Of a stretch of 32,219 nt of DNA, positions 11,654-19,529 are shown piece by piece (position 1 is the stretch's first letter; each line of letters begins with the position of its first letter). The notes under the pieces were generated by a model, which was given only the letters and a program-made list of their open reading frames with translations, had not been told where the DNA came from and did not search any database. This DNA is from an uncultured Bacilli bacterium (GTDB taxonomy: Bacteria > Bacillota_I > Bacilli_A > RF39 > UBA660), in contig CANQEJ010000008.1 of the NCBI GenBank assembly GCA_947594925.1, positions 1 to 32,219 of the forward strand, in the 5' to 3' direction. A program made the translations under genes and the position numbers.

Positions 11654-11950
11654 CTATTCAGTAATCACTTTAATATTATCATTATTATATGACAAACCTT
11701 GCTCAGTTGCAACTTGTTGTAATTTATCTAAGGAAGCTAGTTCATTGATTTTCATATTTAAACTTTCATTAATTCCAGATTGAGTTTCAATCTTTTCTTT
11801 AACTTGTTCCAGCTCAATATTAGTTTGAGAAAGCATTGCTTTGGTAAAAACACTAATTAAAGGCGTAGCAATAAGTAAAACAGCAAAAAGAAAATATATT
11901 AGCTTTTCCCCTTTAAATAATTTTATCTTTTTTCCTTTTTGTTTGCTCAT
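11654..11950 (-). CDS. ftsL: Cell division protein FtsL-like
   Basis: Small bitopic division protein, 98 aa. A basic N-terminus (KQKGKKIKLFKGEK), one membrane helix (about residues 17-40), then an extracytoplasmic coiled coil (IELEQVKEKIETQ and onwards). FtsL pairs with DivIC/FtsB and helps recruit the class B transpeptidase. The family diverges quickly, so the call rests mainly on topology, size and position between rsmH (3 bp) and the PBP gene (18 bp). Confidence 0.85.
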   Translation of the reverse strand: MSKQKGKKIKLFKGEKLIYFLFAVLLIATPLISVFTKAMLSQTNIELEQVKEKIETQSGINESLNMKINELASLDKLQQVATEQGLSYNNDNIKVITE

Positions 11951-11953
11951 AAT

Positions 11954-12877
11954 CTACATCCTTTCAATTACTCTTAATTTAGCACTTTTACTACGTGAAT
12001 TTTCTTCTAACTCTTCCTTACTTGGTAATATTGGCTTTTTATTGACTATTTTAATTAGAGGCTTATATTCATCGGGTATTTCCGGTAAACCTTTAACTAT
12101 ATCATTAACCTCACTATATTCTTTAAAAATATTTTTAACTATTCGGTCTTCTAAGGAGTGAAAAGTAATAACTGCTATTCTTCCTCCTTTTTTTAGAAGT
12201 TTTATCGCATCGGGTAGCACTTTTTCTAAAGCCTCAAGTTCCCCATTAACTTCAATTCTAATGGCTTGAAAGATTTTTCTTTCGGGATGGTTTTTAAAAA
12301 AGTAATTTGCTCCCACTGCTTTTTTAATAATTTCGACTAATTCTAAAGTTGTTTTAATACTTTGCTTTTTTCTTTCTTCTTCTATTTTTAAAGCAATAAC
12401 TTTAGATAGCTTTTCTTCCCCATAAGTAAAAAATATACGGGCCAGGTCCTCTTTAGAATATTCATTAACAACTTCATAAGCACTAAATGGTTTATCTTTA
12501 TCCATACGCATATCTAAAGGTGCATCATGCATAAAACTAAAACCACGCTCTTCGTTATCAATTTGCGGACTAGAAAAGCCTAAATCAAATAATATTCCAT
12601 CAACCAATTCTATATTTTCTTTAGCTAAAACTGTTTGCATATCTTTAAAGTTAGCATGAAAGATTTTATAGTTCCCCCCAATTTCTGATAAAACTTTATC
12701 AGAATACTTAATTGCTTCGCTATCAGCATCAAAGGCGAATAAGAAGCCCCTTTTTAATTTTTTTAATATTTCTTTACTATGTCCTGCATATCCCATTGTG
12801 GCATCAATATACAAGCCATCTTCTTTGATATTTAAATTACTAATTGCCTCTTTTAATAATACGCTATAGTGTAACAT
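11954..12877 (-). CDS. rsmH: 16S rRNA (cytosine-1402 N4) methyltransferase
   Basis: RsmH (MraW) methylates C1402 of 16S rRNA, 307 aa. Family motifs: ATMGYAGHSKEIL (AdoMet site), FAFDADSEAI, LFDLGFSSPQID, and near the end VITFHSLEDRIVK. The start codon overlaps the mraZ stop by one base (TAATG), as at rpoB-rpoC, suggesting coupled translation. Second gene of the division cluster, under the mraZ promoter and its GTGG boxes. Confidence 0.98.
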   Translation of the reverse strand: MLHYSVLLKEAISNLNIKEDGLYIDATMGYAGHSKEILKKLKRGFLFAFDADSEAIKYSDKVLSEIGGNYKIFHANFKDMQTVLAKENIELVDGILFDLGFSSPQIDNEERGFSFMHDAPLDMRMDKDKPFSAYEVVNEYSKEDLARIFFTYGEEKLSKVIALKIEEERKKQSIKTTLELVEIIKKAVGANYFFKNHPERKIFQAIRIEVNGELEALEKVLPDAIKLLKKGGRIAVITFHSLEDRIVKNIFKEYSEVNDIVKGLPEIPDEYKPLIKIVNKKPILPSKEELEENSRSKSAKLRVIERM

Positions 12878-13311
12878 TAAAAATCAACTTCCATAAAAAG
12901 ATTTTCGGCAATATCTTCGAGTTTCTCGGCATTGTCATTTAAGAAAGCATCCCAAGAAGCTTTATCCCAAACTTCAATTCTATCGTTGGCGCCGATTATA
13001 ACACACTCTTTTGTTAAACCGGCATGACCAACGAGTGGGGAGGCAATATTTATACGACCTTGACGATCGACTTCAATTAAAGCAGCACCAGAAAAGAAGG
13101 ACCTTACAAAGATACGAGCATCTTTTTTTGTAAATGGTAAAGTGTTTAATTTCTTAACTATTTTTTCCCAATCTGCTTGGGAATAAATATATAAACACTT
13201 CTCTATTCCACGGGTAATAATGAATTTATCTCCTAAAGTCTCGCGAAACTTAGCAGGAATTATCAAACGACCTTTTTCATCAAGGTTATGATGATATTCA
13301 CCCATGAACAT
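12877..13311 (-). CDS. mraZ: Transcriptional regulator MraZ
   Basis: DNA-binding AbrB-fold protein that controls the division cluster, 144 aa, normal length. It begins [16 protein letters not shown], nearly the family consensus. Two SpoVT/AbrB-like halves are visible, the second around [14 protein letters not shown]. MraZ usually represses or tunes its own operon by binding direct repeats in its leader; three such repeats lie at 13321-13344. The start is the first Met, as in B. subtilis, and the GGGGG just upstream is both ribosome site and part of the third box. Confidence 0.97.
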   Translation of the reverse strand: MFMGEYHHNLDEKGRLIIPAKFRETLGDKFIITRGIEKCLYIYSQADWEKIVKKLNTLPFTKKDARIFVRSFFSGAALIEVDRQGRINIASPLVGHAGLTKECVIIGANDRIEVWDKASWDAFLNDNAEKLEDIAENLFMEVDF

Positions 13312-13320
13312 TTAAATCCC

Positions 13321-13344
13321 CCACTTTCTTCCACAATGTACCAC
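13321..13344 (-). promoter_or_regulatory. MraZ operator: three GTGG boxes
   Basis: On the - strand GTGG occurs three times at exactly 10-bp steps (13341-13344, 13331-13334, 13321-13324), between the mraZ promoter and start codon. MraZ proteins are known to bind short G-rich repeats with one-helical-turn spacing in this leader. The third box overlaps the ribosome site. The repeats are seen; binding is inferred. Confidence 0.65.
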
Positions 13345-13355
13345 TGCTTAATTAA

Positions 13356-13384
13356 ATAATACCCTAAACTATATTTTTTGTAAA
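13356..13384 (-). promoter_or_regulatory. mraZ operon promoter
   Basis: TTTACA (13379-13384), 17-bp spacer, TATTAT (13356-13361) on the - strand. Transcription would begin about 10 bp before the first GTGG box, placing all boxes in the leader. Confidence 0.6.
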
Positions 13385-13437
13385 TATTCTTTAACTTTTT
13401 TTTCAAAATTTCTCAATATTTGACATTATTTTGTCAA

Positions 13438-13467
13438 ATAAAAAACTTAAGCTTTTTTGCCTAAGTT
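13438..13467 (-). terminator. Terminator after the 80-aa gene
   Basis: Nine-base arms (13444-13452 and 13459-13467, one G-T pair) with a 6-base loop, followed on the - strand by T-rich sequence. The stem overlaps the stop codon of the upstream gene. It separates that gene from the mraZ promoter. Confidence 0.75.
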
Positions 13468-13708
13468 AATTAATCATTAAAAGACGGGAATTTTTATTTT
13501 TCTTACGATATAATGCTGCAACAGTTTGTTTTATATCACTTTGATATTTTTTTATTAAAAGTTTTAAGTAACTAACATCTTCTTTTTTAAGATAATATAA
13601 ATTTTTACCTACGTAGTTACTTGCTTTTACAAGCTTTATATCACTTTCCTTAGTTATGTAAGTTACGATATCATCAGCAAGGAACAGTTTAACATATTCT
13701 TTAGGCAT
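13466..13708 (-). CDS. Hypothetical protein, 80 aa
   Basis: I do not recognise this protein. It is 80 aa, soluble, with no signal peptide or membrane helix. It starts MPKEYVKLFLADD and ends in a basic stretch (LYRKKNKNSRLL). A clear ribosome site (AAGGAGG) precedes the start. It lies 11 bp after the 328-aa unknown gene and ends at its own terminator, so the two form a small operon from the promoter at 14734-14762. Codon use matches its neighbours. Confidence 0.7.
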   Translation of the reverse strand: MPKEYVKLFLADDIVTYITKESDIKLVKASNYVGKNLYYLKKEDVSYLKLLIKKYQSDIKQTVAALYRKKNKNSRLLMIN

Positions 13709-13719
13709 CTTTTTCCTCC

Positions 13720-14706
13720 TTAAGATTTATTTTGATAAGTTAAACAAATAGCTTTTTCTAATTGGGTATCATTAATATTAGTTCGTTTAGAGACAGCCAT
13801 AAAGTTTTGTTCATATTTTTGTTTTAAGTTAGCAAGAACTTCTTCTTCCCTAGCAACGTATTGACTTTCTAAATATTTTTTCTGTTCTAAAAATAAAGCT
13901 TTGCTTTCCTCTAAAAGTTCATATTCTTTTCTTAATGCATCTATTTGTTTTTGAATTTTAGCAAAATATTGATAAGGTATCTGCGGTTTTTCAGCCATTT
14001 TTAAAAACTCTTTTTCATTTTTAGGAACATAGCCTTTTATAAAGTCTAAATCACTTATGATAACATTTCTTTTATCAATTAAACCTTCTCCATAAGATTC
14101 ATATTCAATAACAATATTAGCTGAAGTTAGATTATAAGCATAAATACTTTGTTCAAAACCATATTTAAATTGCATATTACCATCGGTAATAATTCCGGAT
14201 TTTCGATTTGGTTCTAATATGAAACAACCTTCTCTATTTAAATTTTCTTGGGGTTTTAAATTAAAATGAGGAAATGTTTTTAAAAGATAAGCTAAATTAT
14301 CTAGGTATTTATCTATAACATTTATATTATCTTTAATATAATCTAAAAAGCTCATAATATCTTCTAACTCTTTTTCGCTCATATCTAAAACAATACTTTT
14401 TAATATATTATATTGATCTAATAATTCAAGTAAATCTAAATTTCTTATTTGCATTAAAATATCCATATGGACATCATTAATTAAAGATAATTTCTTTTTA
14501 TGAATTAAATCTTGCCATCTAGTTCCTATATTAAGAGATTTAGCTTGTAAGTATTTATAAAACCACATAGGAGCAAAAGCATCATTAAAAGCTCTTTTCT
14601 TCATATGATTTATTGTTTCTAAAAGATTATGTAAATCAAAAGTATTAATTTCTTCTTCTTTAATCATATTTATTAAATTACTAGCTATTTTTGTCTTTAT
14701 TAGCAT
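13720..14706 (-). CDS. Hypothetical protein with C-terminal coiled coil, 328 aa
   Basis: Not recognised. It is a cytoplasmic protein of 328 aa, largely helical, without signal peptide. The N-terminal ~170 residues are Leu/Ile/Asn-rich and look alpha-helical. The middle (about 170-235) looks like beta structure. The last ~90 residues form a charged coiled coil (EYELLEESKALFLEQKKYLE). AGAAGGTG precedes the start. It is the first gene of a two-gene unit between recO and mraZ, a spot where B. subtilis has no equivalent pair. Confidence 0.8.
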   Translation of the reverse strand: MLIKTKIASNLINMIKEEEINTFDLHNLLETINHMKKRAFNDAFAPMWFYKYLQAKSLNIGTRWQDLIHKKKLSLINDVHMDILMQIRNLDLLELLDQYNILKSIVLDMSEKELEDIMSFLDYIKDNINVIDKYLDNLAYLLKTFPHFNLKPQENLNREGCFILEPNRKSGIITDGNMQFKYGFEQSIYAYNLTSANIVIEYESYGEGLIDKRNVIISDLDFIKGYVPKNEKEFLKMAEKPQIPYQYFAKIQKQIDALRKEYELLEESKALFLEQKKYLESQYVAREEEVLANLKQKYEQNFMAVSKRTNINDTQLEKAICLTYQNKS

Positions 14707-14733
14707 AATTACACCTTCTTACTAATTGGTACT

Positions 14734-14762
14734 ATTTTATAGCATAAAAGAAATTTTGGCAA
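14734..14762 (-). promoter_or_regulatory. Promoter of the two unknown genes
   Basis: TTGCCA (14757-14762), 17-bp spacer, TAAAAT (14734-14739) on the - strand, 28 bp before the start of the 328-aa gene and abutting the recO terminator. Confidence 0.55.
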
Positions 14763-14763
14763 T

Positions 14764-14784
14764 AAAAAAACTAGTTATCTAGTT
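14764..14784 (-). terminator. recO terminator
   Basis: AACTAG (14769-14774) and CTAGTT (14779-14784) form a 6-bp stem, followed on the - strand by seven T (14764-14770). It overlaps the last codons of recO and closes the era-yqzL-recO unit. Confidence 0.7.
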
Positions 14785-15508
14785 CTTTTATCTTATTTAA
14801 AAAATCTTTGCTTTTTAAATAAAGACCAGTATATCTTTCATAATAGCGATTTAAAAAAGTGTTAATCTCTCTTTTAGTTTCTTCTTTTATTTTTAAATCA
14901 CTAATACTTTTAATATCGACATAATAATACATGCGTAACATTTTTATTGTATTAGGTTTAACAATAAATTGATTAGTTAAACAATTTTTACAAACATAAC
15001 CACCAATATCTCCATCAATAGTTACAATATCTTTAGTACTGCCACATTTATTACAAGAATCTAAATTTAAAGATACACCTAGGTAATCTAACATTTTTAT
15101 TTCTAGTATATTAGTTAAAATCGCGGGGTCTAAACCTTGGTTGAGTTTTAAAATGGTGTTGATAAAAATGTTATAGACAGTTGAGTCTAGACTTTGCTTT
15201 ACTACTTGCATAACCAGTTCCGTAATATAAGTAGTATAACTTATTAAAGTTAAATCAGTTTTAATATTACTTAAATCATTAATAATATCAATACTTAAAA
15301 TTGTAGATAATTTATTTTCTTTATAGTTAATATTAAAACGTCCATAAGTAAATTTTGTAGTTAAAGCTCGTAAAGGATTTTTGATGTTTTTAGCACCCTT
15401 GGCAATCATCCCGATTATACCATATTCTTTTGTATAAACATTGATAATTTTACTTGTTTCTTTATAGGGAATTTCTTTAACAATAAAACCCTCAACCATC
15501 TTCTGCAT
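14771..15508 (-). CDS. recO: DNA repair protein RecO
   Basis: Recombination mediator that helps load RecA with RecF/RecR, 245 aa. An N-terminal OB fold (VEGFIVKEIPYKETSKI, MIAKGAKN), a helical middle, and a Cys4 zinc site (CNKCGS and VCKNCL, about 155-175). The start is M1 or M4 (MQKMVEG); the ribosome site favours neither strongly. Third gene of era-yqzL-recO, as in B. subtilis. Confidence 0.93.
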   Translation of the reverse strand: MQKMVEGFIVKEIPYKETSKIINVYTKEYGIIGMIAKGAKNIKNPLRALTTKFTYGRFNINYKENKLSTILSIDIINDLSNIKTDLTLISYTTYITELVMQVVKQSLDSTVYNIFINTILKLNQGLDPAILTNILEIKMLDYLGVSLNLDSCNKCGSTKDIVTIDGDIGGYVCKNCLTNQFIVKPNTIKMLRMYYYVDIKSISDLKIKEETKREINTFLNRYYERYTGLYLKSKDFLNKIKELDN

Positions 15509-15526
15509 ATATTCACTACTTTTCTT

Positions 15527-15604
15527 TTATTTTCTTTTATATTCTAAATAATATTCAATTTTGCCTGTTTTTTTAAACATTTCCCAAGCTTCTTTTTTCT
15601 CCAT
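15527..15604 (-). CDS. yqzL: YqzL-family small protein, 25 aa
   Basis: A tiny gene encoding MEKKEAWEMFKKTGKIEYYL plus five residues. The pattern W-x2-F-x2-TG-x-I-x2-YL is that of YqzL, a short protein of unknown function between era and recO in B. subtilis. The same place and strand hold here, and codon use fits. It is shorter than the B. subtilis protein. No function can be assigned. Confidence 0.75.
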   Translation of the reverse strand: MEKKEAWEMFKKTGKIEYYLEYKRK

Positions 15605-15657
15605 TATTAAACAATCCTTTCTTTTTCTATTTTTATCATGGATTGTTTTGGAAATTT

Positions 15658-16542
15658 TTATTCAAAATCTTTAAAACCTAATTCTTTTATATATCTTTCT
15701 TTATCTTTCCAATTAGGAATTACTTTAACAAATAGTTCTAAATAAACTTGTTTACCTAAAAGTTTTTCAATATCCTTGCGCGCCTCGATACCTATTGTTT
15801 TAAGCATACTACCATTTTTACCTATAATAATCTTTTTCAAAGATTCTCTATCGACAATAATATCAACAGCGATTTTAGCTAATTTAGAGTTTTCTTTAAA
15901 TTCCGTAGTAAGACAAGTAACACTATGCGGGACTTCTTCTTCTGTTAACATTAATATCTTTTCTCTAACATATTCACTAACCATAAAACTAACAGAATTA
16001 CTAGTTAAATAATCATCTTCAAAATATTTAGTATTATCTTTTAAATATTTTAAAATTATTTTAATTAAACGGTCCGTATTATCTTTTTTTAAGGCCGAGA
16101 TAGGTATTATTTCAGCGAAAGGATATTCGTCTTTATATTCATTTATTTTATACATGATTTGTTCATCAGATATTTTATCAATTTTATTTAAAACTAAGAT
16201 TACCGGAATATCGTTTTGTTTTAAAGTACTCATAACGTATTTGTCGCCTTTACCTAAATATTCACTAGCATCAACTAAAAATAAAATAACATCGACATCT
16301 TTAACTAGAGATAAAGCTTGTTTATTTAAAATCTTGCCTAATTTATTGATGGGTTTATGAATACCGGGAGTATCCACAAAAACAATTTGGGTATTAGGAG
16401 CATTATAAACTCCTTCAATAATGTTACGAGTTGTTTGAGGTTTACTAGATGTTATGGCAAGTTTGGCATTTATCAAAGAATTTAAAAGCGTACTCTTGCC
16501 GACATTAGGTCGACCAATTAAACTAACGAACCCACTTTTCAT
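15658..16542 (-). CDS. era: GTPase Era
   Basis: Ribosome-assembly GTPase that binds 16S rRNA near its 3' end, 294 aa from the chosen start. P-loop GRPNVGKS at 10-17, G3 DTPGIHKP, G4 NKID, then a C-terminal KH domain (IIIGKNGSMLKTIGIEAR) and the closing LELFVKVIPNWKD. I start at the Met of MKSGFVSLIGRPN (16542) because GAGGGTG lies upstream; the frame also allows 16578. First gene of era-yqzL-recO. Confidence 0.97.
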   Translation of the reverse strand: MKSGFVSLIGRPNVGKSTLLNSLINAKLAITSSKPQTTRNIIEGVYNAPNTQIVFVDTPGIHKPINKLGKILNKQALSLVKDVDVILFLVDASEYLGKGDKYVMSTLKQNDIPVILVLNKIDKISDEQIMYKINEYKDEYPFAEIIPISALKKDNTDRLIKIILKYLKDNTKYFEDDYLTSNSVSFMVSEYVREKILMLTEEEVPHSVTCLTTEFKENSKLAKIAVDIIVDRESLKKIIIGKNGSMLKTIGIEARKDIEKLLGKQVYLELFVKVIPNWKDKERYIKELGFKDFE

Positions 16543-16568
16543 AACTTTCACCCTCACTTCTTTAAATA

Positions 16569-16597
16569 ATTTTAACATAGATTAGCATTTTTGAAAA
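16569..16597 (-). promoter_or_regulatory. Possible era promoter
   Basis: TTTTCA (16592-16597), 17-bp spacer, TAAAAT (16569-16574) on the - strand, directly after the dgkA terminator. The -35 is weak, but a promoter is needed here. Confidence 0.4.
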
Positions 16598-16599
16598 TT

Positions 16600-16619
16600 A
16601 AAAAAAGACTTAAAGTCTT
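16600..16619 (-). terminator. dgkA terminator
   Basis: AAGACT (16605-16610) and AGTCTT (16614-16619) with a 3-base loop, then a T run on the - strand. It overlaps the dgkA stop codon and ends the yqfC-yqfD-vanZ-ybeY-dgkA operon. Confidence 0.7.
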
Positions 16620-17022
16620 AGATTAAATGAAACATACTCATAATTTTAGGAATAAAAATAATTATGCCAATAACAGCAGCAATCATCGAAAAGACAAAGG
16701 TTGCTGCCGAACCACAGTCTTTAGCAATCTTAGCTAAAGGATTTATTTCTAAGGTAATTAAATCGACAGTAGCTTCAATAGCCGTATTAATTAGTTCAGA
16801 AGCTAAAACAACTCCTAAAGCAATACAAAGAACTGCCCACTCCATATGACTAATTTTAAATATAATACCTAAAATTATCGCTAGAACTGTTGCAATAAAA
16901 TGAATTAATAAACTTTGTTCATTTTTATAAGCATATTTTAAACCTTCAATGGAATATTTAAAACTTTTTAAAAATCTTTTAAATCCTTTTTTCTTGATAT
17001 CACTTCGGGATATTTGCGTCAT
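16618..17022 (-). CDS. dgkA: Diacylglycerol/undecaprenol kinase (DgkA family)
   Basis: Small integral membrane kinase, 134 aa, of the Gram-positive DgkA type that phosphorylates undecaprenol. A basic N-terminus (FKRFLKSFKYSIEGLKYAYKNEQS), then three membrane helices. The family signature ASELINTAIEATVD (active-site Glu) and the AKDCGSAATF segment are both present. It overlaps ybeY by 23 bases. The dgkA-era neighbourhood is conserved in Firmicutes. Confidence 0.94.
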   Translation of the reverse strand: MTQISRSDIKKKGFKRFLKSFKYSIEGLKYAYKNEQSLLIHFIATVLAIILGIIFKISHMEWAVLCIALGVVLASELINTAIEATVDLITLEINPLAKIAKDCGSAATFVFSMIAAVIGIIIFIPKIMSMFHLI

Positions 17023-17449
17023 TTAAAATCAACTCCTGTAAATTAAACATAACCTCTTCATCTTCTTTTTGTATATGGTCATATCCTAAAAGATGAAGCA
17101 TACCATGCACAGCTAAAAAAGATAATTCTCTTTTTTCACTATGGCCATAAGCCTTAGCTTGTTCTTGCATTTTTGGTATAGATATATAAATTTCCCCCAG
17201 TAATCGTATTTTATTATACATTATTTTTCCATTATCTTCAAATGCAAAGGAAATTACATCGGTAACTCTATCAATATGGCGATATTCCCTATTAATTTTT
17301 TGAATAAAATCATTATCACAAAAAGTAATTTCAAATGTTGCATTATCAATATTTAATCTTTTAAGGCCTAATTTTAAAACATCAATTAAATAATCATAAT
17401 CTTTATATTTATATTCTTCATTAATTGTAATATCAATCAAAATAACCAC
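17000..17449 (-). CDS. ybeY: Endoribonuclease YbeY
   Basis: Metal-dependent endoribonuclease of rRNA maturation and quality control, 149 aa. The zinc motif HGMLHLLGYDH is intact, and the substrate segment INREYRHIDRVTDVISF is typical. It overlaps vanZ and dgkA at its two ends, so translation is tightly linked. In most Firmicutes phoH lies just upstream; here a VanZ-like gene takes that place. Confidence 0.96.
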   Translation of the reverse strand: MVILIDITINEEYKYKDYDYLIDVLKLGLKRLNIDNATFEITFCDNDFIQKINREYRHIDRVTDVISFAFEDNGKIMYNKIRLLGEIYISIPKMQEQAKAYGHSEKRELSFLAVHGMLHLLGYDHIQKEDEEVMFNLQELILNDANIPK

Positions 17450-18054
17450 CCTAATCCTTTATACTTAAATGTAAAATAAGCTATAGCTATAATAATTAAA
17501 CCACATATAATATTATATAAAATATCTTTTTGGAAAATAGCTGGTAAATGTTTTTTTATCGCATTTAAACCAATATATAAAAGGAAACCACAAATTCCTC
17601 CCACGATATTTAAAAGAACATCATCAATATCAAAAGCTCTACCAATTTGGAGTTGAACTAATTCAATAGTTAAAGAAGCAATTGCTGTTAGAACAAAAAT
17701 ATGACTAACTTTCTTCGCTTTAATATAATGCGAAACAAAATAACCAAAAGGTAAAAACATGACTAAATTACCAATAACATTATATTTAAATAATTCACTT
17801 TTAAAATCATAGCGTAAGATTTCTTTAAGAGGAATTAAATTAATACCACTACCTCCTAAATCTCGATTGGTAACAAGTTCAAATAGCATTAAACCATATA
17901 TTATAAATAGTAGAGCTAAAAATTCTTTATAAAATACAAACTTTTCTTTATTAATAAAAAGATAAGCAATGCGCACAGAAACAAGAATAACTAAGAATAT
18001 TGTTAGCATCGGCCAGATACTATTCAAAGTTTTTATAACTGTATTTTCAATCAT
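17437..18054 (-). CDS. VanZ-like membrane protein
   Basis: Integral membrane protein, about 205 aa, with around six hydrophobic helices. The VanZ signature segments are present: NLIPLKEILRY, NVIGNLVMFLPFGYF, and the ELVQLQIGRAFDIDDVLLN stretch. VanZ proteins of this type have been linked to low-level glycopeptide tolerance, but most have no known role. I choose the Met at 18054, with GAGGGAG upstream; an earlier Met is at 18066. It lies between yqfD and ybeY, where phoH and a 7TM-HD phosphohydrolase gene are common. Confidence 0.85.
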   Translation of the reverse strand: MIENTVIKTLNSIWPMLTIFLVILVSVRIAYLFINKEKFVFYKEFLALLFIIYGLMLFELVTNRDLGGSGINLIPLKEILRYDFKSELFKYNVIGNLVMFLPFGYFVSHYIKAKKVSHIFVLTAIASLTIELVQLQIGRAFDIDDVLLNIVGGICGFLLYIGLNAIKKHLPAIFQKDILYNIICGLIIIAIAYFTFKYKGLGWLF

Positions 18055-18084
18055 TTTCTCCCTCATTTCTAAGACGACCCTTGT

Positions 18085-19242
18085 TTATACCTTATACTCT
18101 ACCTGCTTTCCAATACTTTCTTCTACTGAAACAAAAATCTCCACTTTCATTTTACTATTTTTTACGCTTTTATTCAAAACTTTTTGGGTAATTATACGTT
18201 CCTTGTCATGTAATTTTAATTTAACCTTACTTTTCGCTTGTTTAAGAGCTTCTTCTAAAGCTTCATTAAGAGTATATTTTTCCTTTGTTACTTTTAATTC
18301 TAATTCAGTTTGTTTATAAAAAGAATAACCTAAAATACTAAATAACTTGGTATTTTTGACTTCATAATTTTTAAAACGACTTTTAAAAATAGTTTGCTTT
18401 TCTTTACCATTATCATACATTAAATTCCATCTTTTTCGCCCTGTTTGAAGCTTTTTTTCATAATTTAGAGGGATACTTACATTAACAGTATACCAAACTT
18501 CACCATAGACTTCTCCCTTAGCACATAAACTATTTTTAACCTCTTCATTAGCTTTAATATCACCAGATATGATAATATCGCCCTTACTAACATAATCTCC
18601 TTTATCTTTAAGTTTTTCCCCTTTTTCGCTAATTATCTTTGTAATTATTCCATCTTTTAAAGCGATGATATGACAAAAGTTATTATCTTCTGAAAACTTC
18701 GTAATAATTCTTTCTTCAATACGTACTTTATAAGTCATACCAACATTTTCTATTTCTATCCACTCTAGTTTATCTGGATATTTAGCTAATATCTTATTTT
18801 TAATCTTTTGTAATTCTTGATAACTTTTTTTAAAAGTTAATCTTTTAATATTATTTTCTTCTAATTCTTCTGTCACTAATTCTCTAATTTTTTTATCAGA
18901 GTGAATAACATCGACCCTAACAATTATATTTTGACAAAAACTAAAAATAATAATTCCCAAAAGTAAACATATTAAGAAAATTTTATTATGTTTTAACCAA
19001 GGAATAAAACGATAAATTCCTTTATTATTTATAATTTTAATTTGATAATCGGTAAAAGTATCTTGAATTATTAAAACATTTTCATAGTCAGTTGTAAAAG
19101 TTATAGTTTCGGCATTTTGATATTTTAGATTACTAATAGCAATATGTTGGCGATAAAGATTAAGAATAAAATGATTTAAAAAAGGACCAGTAACAGCTAC
19201 TTCTACTTGATGAGTTTTTATTTTATTTATGGTATTTAACAT
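18085..19242 (-). CDS. yqfD: Sporulation protein YqfD
   Basis: Mother-cell sporulation membrane protein of the YqfD family, 385 aa. The cytoplasmic N-terminal part (~80 residues) is followed by one membrane helix (about 86-106). The remainder lies outside, with the family stretch VDVIHSDKKIRELVTEELEE and the conserved WIEIENVGMTYKVRIEERI. YqfD is made under sigma-E and is needed for normal spore formation in B. subtilis. It overlaps yqfC by seven bases. Confidence 0.92.
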   Translation of the reverse strand: MLNTINKIKTHQVEVAVTGPFLNHFILNLYRQHIAISNLKYQNAETITFTTDYENVLIIQDTFTDYQIKIINNKGIYRFIPWLKHNKIFLICLLLGIIIFSFCQNIIVRVDVIHSDKKIRELVTEELEENNIKRLTFKKSYQELQKIKNKILAKYPDKLEWIEIENVGMTYKVRIEERIITKFSEDNNFCHIIALKDGIITKIISEKGEKLKDKGDYVSKGDIIISGDIKANEEVKNSLCAKGEVYGEVWYTVNVSIPLNYEKKLQTGRKRWNLMYDNGKEKQTIFKSRFKNYEVKNTKLFSILGYSFYKQTELELKVTKEKYTLNEALEEALKQAKSKVKLKLHDKERIITQKVLNKSVKNSKMKVEIFVSVEESIGKQVEYKV

Positions 19243-19478
19243 ATCTTTAAAACTTGTTCAATATTACCTTCTATTAATATTTCCTTTTCCATCATTTTAA
19301 CTATACTTAAATTTTGCCCAATAATTGCTACTTTAAAAGTTTCTACTTGTAAATTAATCTCTTTTTGAGAAAAATGTAATAAATCAACATAATTAAAAAC
19401 ATAAACATAATTATCAAAAAGACTAATAAAATAATCTTTATCGTAAAGAAATGATTTTATATTTTCCCATAGTTTCAT
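19236..19478 (-). CDS. yqfC: Sporulation protein YqfC (YabP/YqfC family)
   Basis: Short protein of 80 aa, a YabP/YqfC-type beta-rich domain. Recognisable family pieces are VYVFNYVDLLHFSQKEINLQ and IIGQNLSIVKMMEKEILIEG. In B. subtilis yqfC is cotranscribed with yqfD under sigma-E; the same order and a sigma-E-like promoter are found here. The exact function is not known. Confidence 0.82.
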   Translation of the reverse strand: MKLWENIKSFLYDKDYFISLFDNYVYVFNYVDLLHFSQKEINLQVETFKVAIIGQNLSIVKMMEKEILIEGNIEQVLKIC

Positions 19479-19497
19479 ATATAAATCACCCTAGAAA

Positions 19498-19528
19498 ATT
19501 GTATGAAAAAAAGATACTTTTCAGTATC
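19498..19528 (-). promoter_or_regulatory. Sigma-E-like promoter of yqfC-yqfD
   Basis: On the - strand CATACAAT (19498-19505) matches the sigma-E -10 consensus. Fifteen bases upstream lies GATACTGA (19521-19528), a loose -35. It stands 20 bp before the yqfC start and overlaps the yqeY terminator. No sigma-A promoter is obvious. The operon also carries ybeY and dgkA, so another promoter for vegetative growth is likely. Confidence 0.45.
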
Positions 19529-19529
19529 T
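19505..19529 (-). terminator. yqeY terminator
   Basis: AGATACT (19512-19518) and AGTATCT (19523-19529) with a 4-base loop, then seven T on the - strand. It overlaps the yqeY stop codon and ends rpsU-yqeY. Confidence 0.8.
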
